Shown in pieces: positions 1 to 8,120 of a DNA stretch of 64,000 nt (position 1 is its first letter; each line of letters starts with the position of its first letter). The translations under genes and the position numbers were made by a program. The stretch is from Serpens sp035497915 (GTDB lineage Bacteria; Pseudomonadota; Gammaproteobacteria; Pseudomonadales; Pseudomonadaceae), in the NCBI RefSeq assembly GCF_035497915.1, contig NZ_DATJCS010000036.1, positions 62,001 through 126,000 on the forward strand, read 5' to 3'. The notes under the pieces were generated by a model. The model made no database searches. It was given only the letters and a program-made list of their open reading frames with translations, and was not told where the DNA came from.

Positions 1-549
1 TTTCGGTACATAGGGCCGGAAGAAGGCCAGCAGATTGCGCAGGTCGGCCCTTTCGTCGCCGCTCGGCCAGAACGGCGCGCCGATCACGATGCGCTTGTTC
101 ACATAGTCCAGTGCGCCGGGGACCACCGGCACGCCGGCGCCGCGGGCGATGTGGTAGAAGCCCATCTTCCAGCGCTCGACCCGCTTGCGGGTGCCTTCCG
201 GGGACAGGATCAGGATGAACTGGGCGTGCTCGCGGAAACTCTGCACCGCCTGCTCGACCACGTTGGCCGTCTGGTCGCGACGGATCGGAATGCCGCCCCA
301 GCGCTGCAGGATGCCGCGAAACGGCCAGCGGAAGATGCTGTGCTTGCCGAACCAGCGCGCATTGACGCGCAGCACGAACTTGGCGGCGATGAACACCACG
401 AAGTCCCAGTTCGAGGTGTGGTGGGCGCCGATCATCACAAACTTGTCCAGTGGCGGGAGTTCACCCTCCACGCGCCAGCCCATCAGCTTCAGCACGCAGC
501 GCCCCAGTGTTTCGGCGAACGGATTGGGCGGCAGGAAATTACCGGACAT
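1..549 (-). CDS. Lysophospholipid acyltransferase (PlsC-like), 3' end cut by window edge
   Basis: Reading the minus strand from the ATG at 549 gives an open frame of 183 codons that runs off the left edge, so the C-terminus is missing. The acyltransferase H-x4-D motif is visible as HTSNWD near residue 44, and the second family motif as EGTR near residue 119. These identify the PlsC/AGPAT superfamily, which transfers an acyl chain to lysophospholipid or glycerol-phosphate acceptors at the inner membrane. There is no obvious N-terminal membrane segment, so this looks like a short soluble or peripheral member rather than canonical PlsC. It lies 47 bases downstream of mutM on the same strand and is probably cotranscribed with it. 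The acceptor is unknown. Confidence 0.85.
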   Translation of the reverse strand, partial: MSGNFLPPNPFAETLGRCVLKLMGWRVEGELPPLDKFVMIGAHHTSNWDFVVFIAAKFVLRVNARWFGKHSIFRWPFRGILQRWGGIPIRRDQTANVVEQAVQSFREHAQFILILSPEGTRKRVERWKMGFYHIARGAGVPVVPGALDYVNKRIVIGAPFWPSGDERADLRNLLAFFRPYVPK

Positions 550-596
550 CCAACGACCTCGGTTCTTCTTGTCAGGCGGCCATCATAATCCGCGGC

Positions 597-1409
597 TCAG
601 CGCTGGCAACGGCCGCAGTAGACGCTCGAGCGCTGGCCGAGACGCACCTCGCGCAACGTGCCGCCACAGACCTTGCAGAACTCCCCGGCGCGCCCGTAGA
701 CGAACAGTTCCTGCTGGAAATAGCCGGGCTTGCCATCGCCGCCGACAAAGTCGCGCAGCGTGGTGCCGCCGCAGTCGATGGCGATGGCCAGGATGCGCTT
801 GATCTCTGCGGCCAGGCGCTCGTAGCGGGGCCGGGAAATCGTGCCGGCCGGCTTGCGCGGGTCGATGCCGGCGGCGAACAGCGCCTCGCTGGCGTAGATG
901 TTGCCGACGCCGACCACCACCGCGTTGTCCATGATGAACGGCTTCACCGCCACACTCTTGCCGCGCGACAGCTCGAACAGCCGGGTGCCGTCGAAGGCCT
1001 CGGTGAGCGGCTCCGGGCCGAGCTTCTGCAGCAGCACATGCTGCAGCGGCTCAGCGCTCCACAGCAGGGCGCCGAAGCGGCGCGGATCGGTGTAGCGCAG
1101 CGCCAGGCCGGACTCCAGTTCGATGTCCACATGCTCGTGGCGGCCGGCGGGCAGCCCCTGCTCCACCAGGCGCAGGCTGCCCGACATGCCCAGGTGCACG
1201 ATCAGCGTGCCGGCTTCGGCCTCGATCAGCAGGTACTTGGCGCGCCGGCCGACGCGCAGGATGCGCTGGCCGGACAGGCGCACGTCGAGATCCTCGGGAA
1301 TCGGCCAGCGCAGGCGGCGCTCGCGCACCACCACGCGGCTGACGCGCTGGCCGACCAGGTGCGCCTCGATGCCACGACGGGTGGTTTCGACTTCAGGAAG
1401 TTCGGGCAT
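597..1409 (-). CDS. mutM: Formamidopyrimidine-DNA glycosylase / AP lyase
   Basis: A 270-residue base-excision repair enzyme that removes 8-oxoguanine and formamidopyrimidines and cleaves the abasic site. The start at 1409 was chosen because it yields the invariant N-terminus MPELPEVE: after Met removal Pro1 is the catalytic nucleophile and Glu2 is essential. A longer open frame to 1568 would bury this proline. The C-terminus holds the CxxC-x16-CxxC zinc finger (CKVC then CGRC) that binds DNA. Length is normal for the family. It sits between an HDOD gene upstream and the acyltransferase downstream, all on the minus strand. Confidence 0.97.
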   Translation of the reverse strand: MPELPEVETTRRGIEAHLVGQRVSRVVVRERRLRWPIPEDLDVRLSGQRILRVGRRAKYLLIEAEAGTLIVHLGMSGSLRLVEQGLPAGRHEHVDIELESGLALRYTDPRRFGALLWSAEPLQHVLLQKLGPEPLTEAFDGTRLFELSRGKSVAVKPFIMDNAVVVGVGNIYASEALFAAGIDPRKPAGTISRPRYERLAAEIKRILAIAIDCGGTTLRDFVGGDGKPGYFQQELFVYGRAGEFCKVCGGTLREVRLGQRSSVYCGRCQR

Positions 1410-1456
1410 GGCGATGCAATGAGAAAACGGGTCGGCAGTGTACCGATGCGCGCGGC

Positions 1457-2335
1457 TCAGTAGTAGGAGCCGCCGATGCCCGCCTCCTTCACCGCCTCGC
1501 GCAGGTTGTCGAAGTCGTATTCGCTCAGGCCGACGTAGTCGAGCACCAGCGCGCTCAGGCTGTTCCATTCATGGTCCACTTCCTGGCGACCCAGGATGTG
1601 GTAGCAGCCGCAGATGTGCTCGGCCATCTTGAGGACCGCCAGCAGGTTCTTCAGCTGGGTGTGCCGGCTGGAGTCGTCGGTGAAGATCGAACGGGCGTTG
1701 TGGTGGTTGGCGATCGCCTCGCAGACCCGCTCGGGCAGTCGCCAGGAGCGCGCGATGAAGTAGCCGACCACCGAATGGTTGGTGTTGAGCAGGCGGTTCT
1801 CGGTGTCCACCACGCGGTTGTCTTCCGAGGCGCGGTAATAGGCCTCTTCCTGCACCTCGAAGTAGTTCGGGAAGCGCTGCAGCATCAGCGGGATGCCGCA
1901 GTTGTGGAACAGCCCCAGGGCATAGGCCTCGTCCGCAGATTGGAAACCGATGCGCTTGGCCAGCATCAGGCAGGTCTGGGCGATGTCCTGCGCGCTGTCC
2001 CAGAAGCCATTCAGGGCAACGATCTCGTCGTCGTCCAGGGCGCCCTTGATGGCCTGGGCGTTGATCAGGTTGATGACCGTGTTGGTGCCCAGCAGGTTGA
2101 TGGCGTGCTGGATCGAGCTGATGCGGTTGGACAGCCCGTAGATCGGCGAGTTGACCAGCTTGAGCAAGGCGCCGGACAGGCCGGGGTCCTGGCTGATCAG
2201 ACGCGCGATGTTGTTGACGTCCGGGTAGGGCTGCATCTGCTCCATCTGCAGATCGACCATGATCTGCGGCTGGGGCGGCACGCTGATGCCCTGGAGGATG
2301 CTGCGGAGCTGATCCGCGGAGATTTCAGGCGACAT
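1457..2335 (-). CDS. HDOD domain signalling protein
   Basis: A 292-residue protein largely made of one HDOD domain, a metal-less relative of HD phosphohydrolases. Typical features include the LVNSPIYGLSNRISS region around residue 63 and HNCGIPL near residue 148. HDOD proteins act as scaffolds in signal transduction (for example in c-di-GMP, motility or protease-regulating systems) rather than as enzymes, and no receiver, GGDEF or kinase domain is fused here. An upstream in-frame TTG at 2344 exists, but the ATG at 2335 is preferred. It is on the same strand as mutM, 47 bases upstream of it. Its partner and target cannot be told from the sequence. Confidence 0.88.
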   Translation of the reverse strand: MSPEISADQLRSILQGISVPPQPQIMVDLQMEQMQPYPDVNNIARLISQDPGLSGALLKLVNSPIYGLSNRISSIQHAINLLGTNTVINLINAQAIKGALDDDEIVALNGFWDSAQDIAQTCLMLAKRIGFQSADEAYALGLFHNCGIPLMLQRFPNYFEVQEEAYYRASEDNRVVDTENRLLNTNHSVVGYFIARSWRLPERVCEAIANHHNARSIFTDDSSRHTQLKNLLAVLKMAEHICGCYHILGRQEVDHEWNSLSALVLDYVGLSEYDFDNLREAVKEAGIGGSYY

Positions 2336-2458
2336 GGGCGGCAATCCGAAGAGGCTGTTCTGGGCGCGAGTTTATCCTGCCCGGGGGTGATAGCGCGCTG
2401 ATGTTATGTCGCGGTTTTTCCGCCGGCGGGTGGAAGCGCGGCCGCTACACGGCCCCTG

Positions 2459-2464
2459 TATAAT
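2459..2464 (+). promoter_or_regulatory. Probable -10 box upstream of rlmI
   Basis: A perfect TATAAT lies 28 bases before the rlmI start, in the short divergent space between the HDOD gene and rlmI. No good -35 hexamer is visible at 16-18 bases upstream, so this is a plausible sigma-70 -10 element only. Confidence 0.4.
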
Positions 2465-2491
2465 GCCGGCCCCCTTTCCGGAGCCGCGCCC

Positions 2492-3688
2492 ATGTCCCTG
2501 CCCAGCCTACGCCTCAAAGCCAATGCCGAACGCCGTCTGCGCGCCGGTCATCTGTGGGTCTACAGCAACGAGGTGGACGTGGCGGCCACGCCGCTCAACG
2601 GCTTCCAGCCCGGCGACCAGGCCATCCTGGAAATGGCCAACGGCAAGCCGCTGGGCATCGTCGGGGTCAGCCCGAACAACCTGATCTGCGCCCGCCTGCT
2701 GTCGCGCGACACCGGCCACACGCTGGACAAGTCCCTGCTGGTGCACCGCATCCAGGTGGCCCTGAGCCTGCGCGAGCGCCTGTTCGAACAGCCCTGCTAC
2801 CGCCTGGTGTACGGCGACTCCGACTTCCTGCCCGGCCTGGTGGTGGACCGCTTCGGCGACCACCTGGTGGTGCAGCTGGCCAGCGCCACCATGGAGCGCA
2901 ACAAGGAGGCGGTGATCGAGGCGCTGGTGCAGGTGCTCAAGCCGCGCGGCATCCTGTTCAAGAACGACTCCTCCGCGCGTGACGCCGAAGGCCTGGAGCG
3001 CTACGTGGATACCGCCTTCGGCGTGGTGCCCGAGTGGGTCGATCTGGAAGAGAACGGCGTGAAGTTCCAAGCCCCGGTGCTCGAAGGGCAGAAGACCGGC
3101 TGGTTCTATGATCACCGCATGAACCGCGCACGGCTGGCGCCCTATGTGAAGGGCAAGCGCGTGCTCGACCTGTTCAGCTACATCGGCGGCTGGGGCGTGC
3201 AGGCCGCTGCCTTCGGCGCCAGCGAGGTGTTCTGCGTGGACGCCTCGGCCTTTGCCCTGGACGGCGTGGAGCGCAACGCCGCGCTGAACGGCGTGGCGGA
3301 GAAGGTCACCTGCGTGGAAGGCGACGTGTTCGCCGCCCTGAAGGAACTCAAGGCCGCCGAGGAGCGCTTCGATGTGGTGGTCGCCGACCCGCCGGCGTTC
3401 ATCAAGCGCAAGAAGGACCTGAAGAACGGCGAGGCCGCCTACCGCCGCCTCAACGAGATGGCCATGCGCATGCTCAACAAGGACGGCATCCTGGTCAGCG
3501 CCAGCTGTTCCATGCACCTGCCCGAGGACGACCTGCAGAACATCCTGCTGCAGAGCGCCCGCCACCTGGACCGCAACCTGCAGTTGCTCGAGCGTGGCGC
3601 GCAGGGCCCGGACCATCCGGTGCACCCGGCCATCCCGGAAACCCGCTACATCAAGAGTCTGACCTGCCGCATCCTGCCCAACGCCTGA
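2492..3688 (+). CDS. rlmI: 23S rRNA m5C1962 methyltransferase (RlmI family)
   Basis: A 398-residue class I SAM-dependent methyltransferase. An N-terminal PUA-like domain (residues about 5-85, beginning LRLKANAERRLRAGHLWVY) precedes the Rossmann catalytic domain. Motif I is VLDLFSYIGGWG near residue 224, the catalytic-loop motif is ADPPAFIKRK near residue 298, and the nucleophile-type cysteine lies in SASCSMHL near residue 342. RlmI methylates C1962 of 23S rRNA. Length matches the E. coli enzyme (396). The start at 2492 follows a short leader with a TATAAT box. The gene is alone between the divergent HDOD gene and ilvD. Confidence 0.92.
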   Translation: MSLPSLRLKANAERRLRAGHLWVYSNEVDVAATPLNGFQPGDQAILEMANGKPLGIVGVSPNNLICARLLSRDTGHTLDKSLLVHRIQVALSLRERLFEQPCYRLVYGDSDFLPGLVVDRFGDHLVVQLASATMERNKEAVIEALVQVLKPRGILFKNDSSARDAEGLERYVDTAFGVVPEWVDLEENGVKFQAPVLEGQKTGWFYDHRMNRARLAPYVKGKRVLDLFSYIGGWGVQAAAFGASEVFCVDASAFALDGVERNAALNGVAEKVTCVEGDVFAALKELKAAEERFDVVVADPPAFIKRKKDLKNGEAAYRRLNEMAMRMLNKDGILVSASCSMHLPEDDLQNILLQSARHLDRNLQLLERGAQGPDHPVHPAIPETRYIKSLTCRILPNA

Positions 3689-3963
3689 CGCCGTCCAGGC
3701 CACCGGCGTTCCGCCAGGAGCGCCGGCCCGCGGCCAGCCATCGCGTGGCTTTCGCCCGCGCCGCTCCTGGGCTTAGAATCGCCGCATCCTGTCCACCCCG
3801 TGAGCCCAACCGGCCCGGTCGGCGGAGACCCCGCCACCACTCGGCCCCGGCCCCCTCGGCAACTCGTCACCGTTGATTGCCCTCGGGCGCCTGGCGCGCG
3901 CTCACCTACGCAGAAACAGCGGACGTCCGTGCCGCGCCGATTAGCCTTCAGCAGGACCCCGTC

Positions 3964-5802
3964 ATGCCCGATTACCGCTCGAAAACCTCCACCCACGGCC
4001 GCAACATGGCCGGCGCCCGCGCCCTGTGGCGCGCCACCGGGATGAAGGACGAAGACTTCAAGAAGCCGATCATCGCCATCGCCAACTCCTTCACCCAGTT
4101 CGTGCCCGGTCACGTGCACCTGAAGGACCTCGGCCAGCTGGTCGCCCGCGAGATCGAGAAGGCCGGCGGCGTGGCCAAGGAATTCAACACCATCGCCGTG
4201 GACGACGGCATCGCCATGGGCCACGACGGCATGCTGTATTCGCTGCCCAGCCGCGAAATCATCGCCGACTCCGTGGAGTACATGGTCAACGCCCACTGCG
4301 CCGACGCGCTGGTGTGCATCTCCAACTGCGACAAGATCACCCCCGGCATGCTGATGGCCGCCCTGCGCCTGAACATCCCGGTGGTGTTTGTCTCCGGCGG
4401 CCCGATGGAAGCCGGCAAGACCAAACTGTCCGCCCATGGTCTGGACCTGGTCGATGCCATGGTGGTCGCCGCCGACAGCTCCTGCTCCGACGAGAAGGTC
4501 GCCGAGTACGAGCGCAGCGCCTGCCCCACCTGCGGCAGCTGCTCGGGCATGTTCACCGCCAACTCGATGAACTGCCTGGCCGAAGCCCTGGGCCTGGCCC
4601 TGCCGGGCAATGGCTCCACCCTGGCCACCCACGCCGACCGCGAGCAGCTGTTCCTGCGCGCCGGGCGCCTGATCGTCGAGCTGTGCCAGCGCTTCTACGG
4701 CGAAGGCGACGATTCCGTGCTGCCGCGCTCGATCGCCAACTTCAAGGCCTTCGAGAACGCCATGACCCTGGACATCGCCATGGGCGGTTCCACCAACACC
4801 ATCCTGCACCTGCTGGCCGCCGCCCAGGAAGCCGAGGTGGATTTCGACCTGCGCGACATCGATCGCCTGTCCCGCCGCGTGCCGCAGCTGTGCAAGGTGG
4901 CGCCGAACATCCAGAAGTACCACATGGAAGACGTGCACCGCGCCGGCGGCATCTTCTCCATCCTCGGCGAACTGGCCCGCGGCGGCCTGCTGCACACCGA
5001 CGTGCCGACCGTGCACAGCAGGACCATGGCCGAGGGCATCGCCCAATGGGACATCACCCAGACCAATGATCCGGCCGTGCACGAGTTCTTCAAGGCCGGT
5101 CCGGCCGGCATCCCGACCCAGACCGCGTTCAGCCAGAACACCCGCTGGCCGAGCCTGGATCTGGACCGCGCCGAGGGCTGCATCCGCTCCGTGGCACACG
5201 CCTACTCCCAGGAAGGTGGTCTGGCCGTGCTGTACGGCAACATCGCCCTGGACGGCTGCGTGGTGAAGACCGCCGGCGTGGACGAATCCATCCTGGTGTT
5301 CGAGGGCACCGCGAAGATCTTCGAGAGCCAGGACAGCGCCGTGAAGGGCATCCTCAATGACGAAGTGAAGGCCGGCGACGTGGTGATCATCCGCTACGAA
5401 GGCCCGAAGGGCGGCCCGGGCATGCAGGAAATGCTCTATCCGACCTCCTATCTGAAGTCCAAGGGCCTGGGCAAGGACTGTGCCCTGCTCACCGACGGCC
5501 GCTTCTCCGGTGGCACTTCGGGCCTGTCCATCGGCCACGCCTCGCCGGAAGCGGCCGCGGGCGGCGCCATTGGCCTGGTGCGGGAGGGCGACAAGATCCA
5601 TATCGACATCCACAACCGCACCATCGAGCTGCTGGTCAGTGACGAAGAGCTGTCCCATCGCCGGCACGAGCAGGACAAGAAGGGCTGGAAGCCCGCCCAA
5701 CCGCGCGCCCGCAAGGTGAGCACGGCGCTGAAGGCCTATGCCCTGCTGGCGACCAGTGCGGACAAGGGCGCGGTGCGCAACAAGGCACTGCTGGACGGCT
5801 GA
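3964..5802 (+). CDS. ilvD: Dihydroxy-acid dehydratase
   Basis: A 612-residue Fe-S dehydratase of the IlvD/Edd family that converts 2,3-dihydroxyisovalerate and 2,3-dihydroxy-3-methylvalerate to the 2-keto acids of valine and isoleucine synthesis. Cluster-ligand regions are present: CISNCDKITPGM near residue 119 and CPTCGSCSGMFTANSMNC near residue 187. The start at 3964 gives the family N-terminus MPDYRSKTSTHGRNMAGAR. The frame is open to 3877, but those codons show no family similarity. The 275-base space before it contains a weak TAGAAT -10-like box at 3774-3779. I looked for a leader peptide rich in branched-chain codons and saw none. A strong hairpin terminator follows at 5817-5844. Confidence 0.97.
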   Translation: MPDYRSKTSTHGRNMAGARALWRATGMKDEDFKKPIIAIANSFTQFVPGHVHLKDLGQLVAREIEKAGGVAKEFNTIAVDDGIAMGHDGMLYSLPSREIIADSVEYMVNAHCADALVCISNCDKITPGMLMAALRLNIPVVFVSGGPMEAGKTKLSAHGLDLVDAMVVAADSSCSDEKVAEYERSACPTCGSCSGMFTANSMNCLAEALGLALPGNGSTLATHADREQLFLRAGRLIVELCQRFYGEGDDSVLPRSIANFKAFENAMTLDIAMGGSTNTILHLLAAAQEAEVDFDLRDIDRLSRRVPQLCKVAPNIQKYHMEDVHRAGGIFSILGELARGGLLHTDVPTVHSRTMAEGIAQWDITQTNDPAVHEFFKAGPAGIPTQTAFSQNTRWPSLDLDRAEGCIRSVAHAYSQEGGLAVLYGNIALDGCVVKTAGVDESILVFEGTAKIFESQDSAVKGILNDEVKAGDVVIIRYEGPKGGPGMQEMLYPTSYLKSKGLGKDCALLTDGRFSGGTSGLSIGHASPEAAAGGAIGLVREGDKIHIDIHNRTIELLVSDEELSHRRHEQDKKGWKPAQPRARKVSTALKAYALLATSADKGAVRNKALLDG

Positions 5803-5816
5803 TCCGCCGCTGAACG

Positions 5817-5844
5817 AAAAAGCCCGCCGAATGGCGGGCTTTTT
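5817..5844. terminator. Bidirectional rho-independent terminator
   Basis: A GCCCGCC / GGCGGGC stem (5822-5828 and 5833-5839) with a GAAT loop is flanked by five As on the left and five Ts on the right. It therefore works for ilvD on the plus strand and for the convergent oxidoreductase gene ending at 5857. Confidence 0.93.
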
Positions 5845-5856
5845 CATGCGTGCCGA

Positions 5857-6963
5857 TCAGGCGCCGCGCAGCAGCGCGGCGACCTGCGCGCCGATCGCCA
5901 GGCTCGCGGTCAGCCCGGGCGACTCGATGCCGAACAGGTTGACCAGCCCGTGGATACCATGCTGCGCCGGGCCGTCCATGCGGAAGTCCGCCGCCGCCTC
6001 GCCCGGCCCGCTGATCTTGGGGCGTATGCCGGCGTAGGCCGGCTGCAGCGCGCCCTCCGGCAAGCCCGGCCAGTAGCGGCGGATCGCCGAGTAGAAGCCG
6101 TCGGCGCGCTGCGGCTCGAGCGCATAATCCAGCCCCTCGACCCATTGCACGTCCGGGCCGAAGCGCGCCTGGCCGGCCAGGTCGAGGGTCAGGTGCACGC
6201 CCAGCCCGCCCGGTTCCGGTAGCGGGTAGATCAGATGGCGAAACGGCGCGCGTCCGGCGATGCTGAAATAGCTGCCCTTGGCGAAGTACTGCCGCGGCAG
6301 TCCTGCGCGCCCGAGGCCTTGGGTGCGGGCGGCCAGCGCCGGTGCGCCATGTCCGGCGCAGTTGACCAGGGTTCGCGCCAGCAGCTGCAGCGGATCGCTG
6401 CCGCCGACCCGCACGCACAGGCCCTCGCCCGTCGCCCGGATGCCCTCCACCGGCGCATTGAGCGCCAGCACCGCGCCGTGCCGCTCGGCATCACCCAGCA
6501 GCGCCAGCATCAACGCATGGCTGTCGATGATGCCGGTGCTTGGCGAAAGCAGCCCGGCCACGGCGAGCAGCTGCGGCTCCAGCGCCCGCACGGCGGGGCC
6601 GTCGAGGCGTTGCAGGTCGTCGACGCCATTGGCCCGCGCGTGCCGATGCAGCTGCTCCAGGGCGGCGAGCTGCGTGCCGTCGGTGGCGACGATCAGCTTG
6701 CCGCAGCGTCGATAGGCTACGCCGTGGCTGTCGCAGAAGTCGTACAGCGCCGCACGGCCGGCCACGCACAGCCGACCCTTGAGCGAACCCTGCGGATAGT
6801 AGATGCCGGCATGGATGACCTCGCTGTTGCGTGCGCTGGTGGCCGTGCCGATGGCCGCCTCGGCTTCCAGAATCAGTACCTCGCGCCCTTCCAGCGCCAG
6901 CGCACGCGCTACCGCCAGCCCGACCACGCCGGCGCCCACCACCACGCAATCCACGCGCTCCAT
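5857..6963 (-). CDS. FAD-dependent oxidoreductase, L-2-hydroxyglutarate dehydrogenase-like
   Basis: A 368-residue DAO-fold flavoprotein. The FAD-binding motif VVGAGVVGLAVARALALEG starts near residue 7. The stretch SARNSEVIHAGIYYPQGSLK (residues about 43-62) is the hallmark of the L-2-hydroxyglutarate dehydrogenase group, which oxidises L-2-hydroxyglutarate to 2-oxoglutarate and passes electrons to the quinone pool. The C-terminus carries the FAD-contacting segment FGIESPGLTASLAIG. The gene stands alone, convergent to ilvD and sharing its terminator, and not next to csiD/gabDT as in the best-known lhgO loci. The substrate is therefore inferred from similarity only; related COG0579 oxidases act on other 2-hydroxy acids or glycerol-3-phosphate. 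Confidence 0.8.
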   Translation of the reverse strand: MERVDCVVVGAGVVGLAVARALALEGREVLILEAEAAIGTATSARNSEVIHAGIYYPQGSLKGRLCVAGRAALYDFCDSHGVAYRRCGKLIVATDGTQLAALEQLHRHARANGVDDLQRLDGPAVRALEPQLLAVAGLLSPSTGIIDSHALMLALLGDAERHGAVLALNAPVEGIRATGEGLCVRVGGSDPLQLLARTLVNCAGHGAPALAARTQGLGRAGLPRQYFAKGSYFSIAGRAPFRHLIYPLPEPGGLGVHLTLDLAGQARFGPDVQWVEGLDYALEPQRADGFYSAIRRYWPGLPEGALQPAYAGIRPKISGPGEAAADFRMDGPAQHGIHGLVNLFGIESPGLTASLAIGAQVAALLRGA

Positions 6964-7039
6964 GTCGTTATCCTCGGCTTGTCGCCGTCAAGCCTGCCTC
7001 AGCCGGGGCGGCGGACCAAGCGTCGAATCCTGCCGCATG

Positions 7040-7062
7040 AAAAAGCCCGCCAATTGGCGGGC
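7040..7062 (-). terminator. Rho-independent terminator after ferredoxin gene
   Basis: A GCCCGCC / GGCGGGC stem (7045-7051 and 7056-7062) with an AATT loop and five As at 7040-7044, read as Ts on the minus strand. It lies 20 bases past the ferredoxin stop codon. Confidence 0.85.
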
Positions 7063-7081
7063 TTTCGTGTCACGGGCGGGC

Positions 7082-7333
7082 TCAGGCCTTGCCGGTGATG
7101 ATCAGGTACTTCTGCATCAGCTCGTCCTTGCTCTCGACGTTGTTCTCGTCGAGGGGGATGCAGTCGACCGGGCAGACCTGCTGGCACTGGGGTTCGTCGT
7201 AGTGGCCGACGCATTCGGTGCACAGGTTGGAGTCAATGACGTAGATCTCCTCGCCCTGGGAGATGGCGCCGTTGGGGCATTCGGGTTCGCAGACGTCGCA
7301 GTTGATGCAGTCGTCGGTGATCTTCAGGGACAT
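7082..7333 (-). CDS. fdx: 2[4Fe-4S] ferredoxin (YfhL / Allochromatium type)
   Basis: An 83-residue ferredoxin. Cluster ligands are C9, C12, C15 and C19P in the first motif, and C38, C41, C50 and C54P in the second, with an extra C58. The eight-residue insertion between C41 and C50 and the C-terminal helical extension are typical of the Allochromatium vinosum-type ferredoxins, which have very low redox potentials. The P. aeruginosa ortholog (Fdx1) is reported as essential; its electron partner remains poorly defined. It lies 71 bases downstream of coaD on the same strand, as in other pseudomonads, and is followed by a terminator. Confidence 0.95.
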   Translation of the reverse strand: MSLKITDDCINCDVCEPECPNGAISQGEEIYVIDSNLCTECVGHYDEPQCQQVCPVDCIPLDENNVESKDELMQKYLIITGKA

Positions 7334-7404
7334 GCTACTGCTCCCGCCACAGCCGTCGCCGTGGCCTTGGTGAATCGGTGGTGCGGATTATGCCGTATCG
7401 GCGC

Positions 7405-7890
7405 TTACTTCTCGGTGTTGAAGCGACGAGCCAGCGCCTCGGCCACCGCCGGGTGGACGAAATTGCTGATGTCGCCGCCCAGGCAGGCGATCTCGCGCAC
7501 CAGGGTCGAGGAAATATAGGAATACTTCTCCGACGGGGTGAGGAACATGCTTTCCACGTCGGGCACCAGTTGGCGGTTCATGTTGGCCAGCTGGAACTCG
7601 TATTCGAAGTCGGACACCGCGCGCAGGCCGCGCAGCAGCACGTTGGCCTGCTGTTCGCGGACGAAGTGCGCCAGCAGGCTGGAGAAGCCCACCACCTGCA
7701 CGTTCGGCAGGTGCTTGGTGACTTCCTTGGCCAGCGCCACCCGTTCCTCCAGGGAGAACAGCGGGTTCTTCTTCGGGCTGGCGGCGACCGCGACGATCAC
7801 CTGTTCGAACAGCCGCGAGGCGCGCTCGATCAGATCGCCATGGCCTCGGGTAATGGGGTCGAAAGTGCCCGGGTAAAGCACACGGTTCAT
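7405..7890 (-). CDS. coaD: Phosphopantetheine adenylyltransferase
   Basis: A 161-residue nucleotidyltransferase that makes dephospho-CoA from 4'-phosphopantetheine and ATP, the penultimate step of coenzyme A synthesis. The nucleotide-binding RGHGD (T/HxGH-type) motif follows PGTFDPIT at the N-terminus, and the second signature ISSTLVREIA lies near residue 128. The start at 7890 gives the family N-terminus MNRVLYPGTFDP; a longer frame to 7950 has no support. The coaD-fdx pairing is conserved in Pseudomonas. The 230 bases upstream to the next gene hold a REP-like half site and no gene. Confidence 0.97.
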   Translation of the reverse strand: MNRVLYPGTFDPITRGHGDLIERASRLFEQVIVAVAASPKKNPLFSLEERVALAKEVTKHLPNVQVVGFSSLLAHFVREQQANVLLRGLRAVSDFEYEFQLANMNRQLVPDVESMFLTPSEKYSYISSTLVREIACLGGDISNFVHPAVAEALARRFNTEK

Positions 7891-8060
7891 CGCGACGTCC
7901 TGCTGGGGTTGAGAAAGCGCGGATGGTAACGCAGGGGATTTGTCCCGCAAAGCGGCGAATGCGCCGCGCCGCCGCGAAGGCGGGTGAGAAAAAGGCGAGG
8001 CTTGTGGTGAGCCAAAGGAGGCTTCTGGCCTGGAGGGTTCGGTGTGTGCCGGCCTCCGCT

Positions 8061-8079
8061 GGCCGGGATAAACCCAGCC
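8061..8079. repeat. REP-like half site (family B)
   Basis: The sequence GGCCGGGATAAACCCAGCC is a near copy of the GCCGGGATAAACCCGGC palindrome found at 38598, 54279 and 63948. Here it is isolated between coaD and laoA, with no nearby partner. Confidence 0.55.
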
Positions 8080-8120
8080 GGGCAGGTCCGGCCGGGCTGC
8101 AGTATCTCAGTGTTCCATTA

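Noticed and set aside
3689..3963. Possible attenuator leader peptide before ilvD
   Set aside because: I looked for a short ORF rich in Leu, Ile and Val codons followed by alternative hairpins and a T-run. None is visible; only a weak -10-like box was found.
3646..5847. A 733-codon open frame antisense to ilvD
   Set aside because: It lies opposite a clear ilvD with full family motifs. Its translation is low-complexity Ala/Gly/His/Val typical of antisense frames in GC-rich DNA, and it has no ribosome site or homology.
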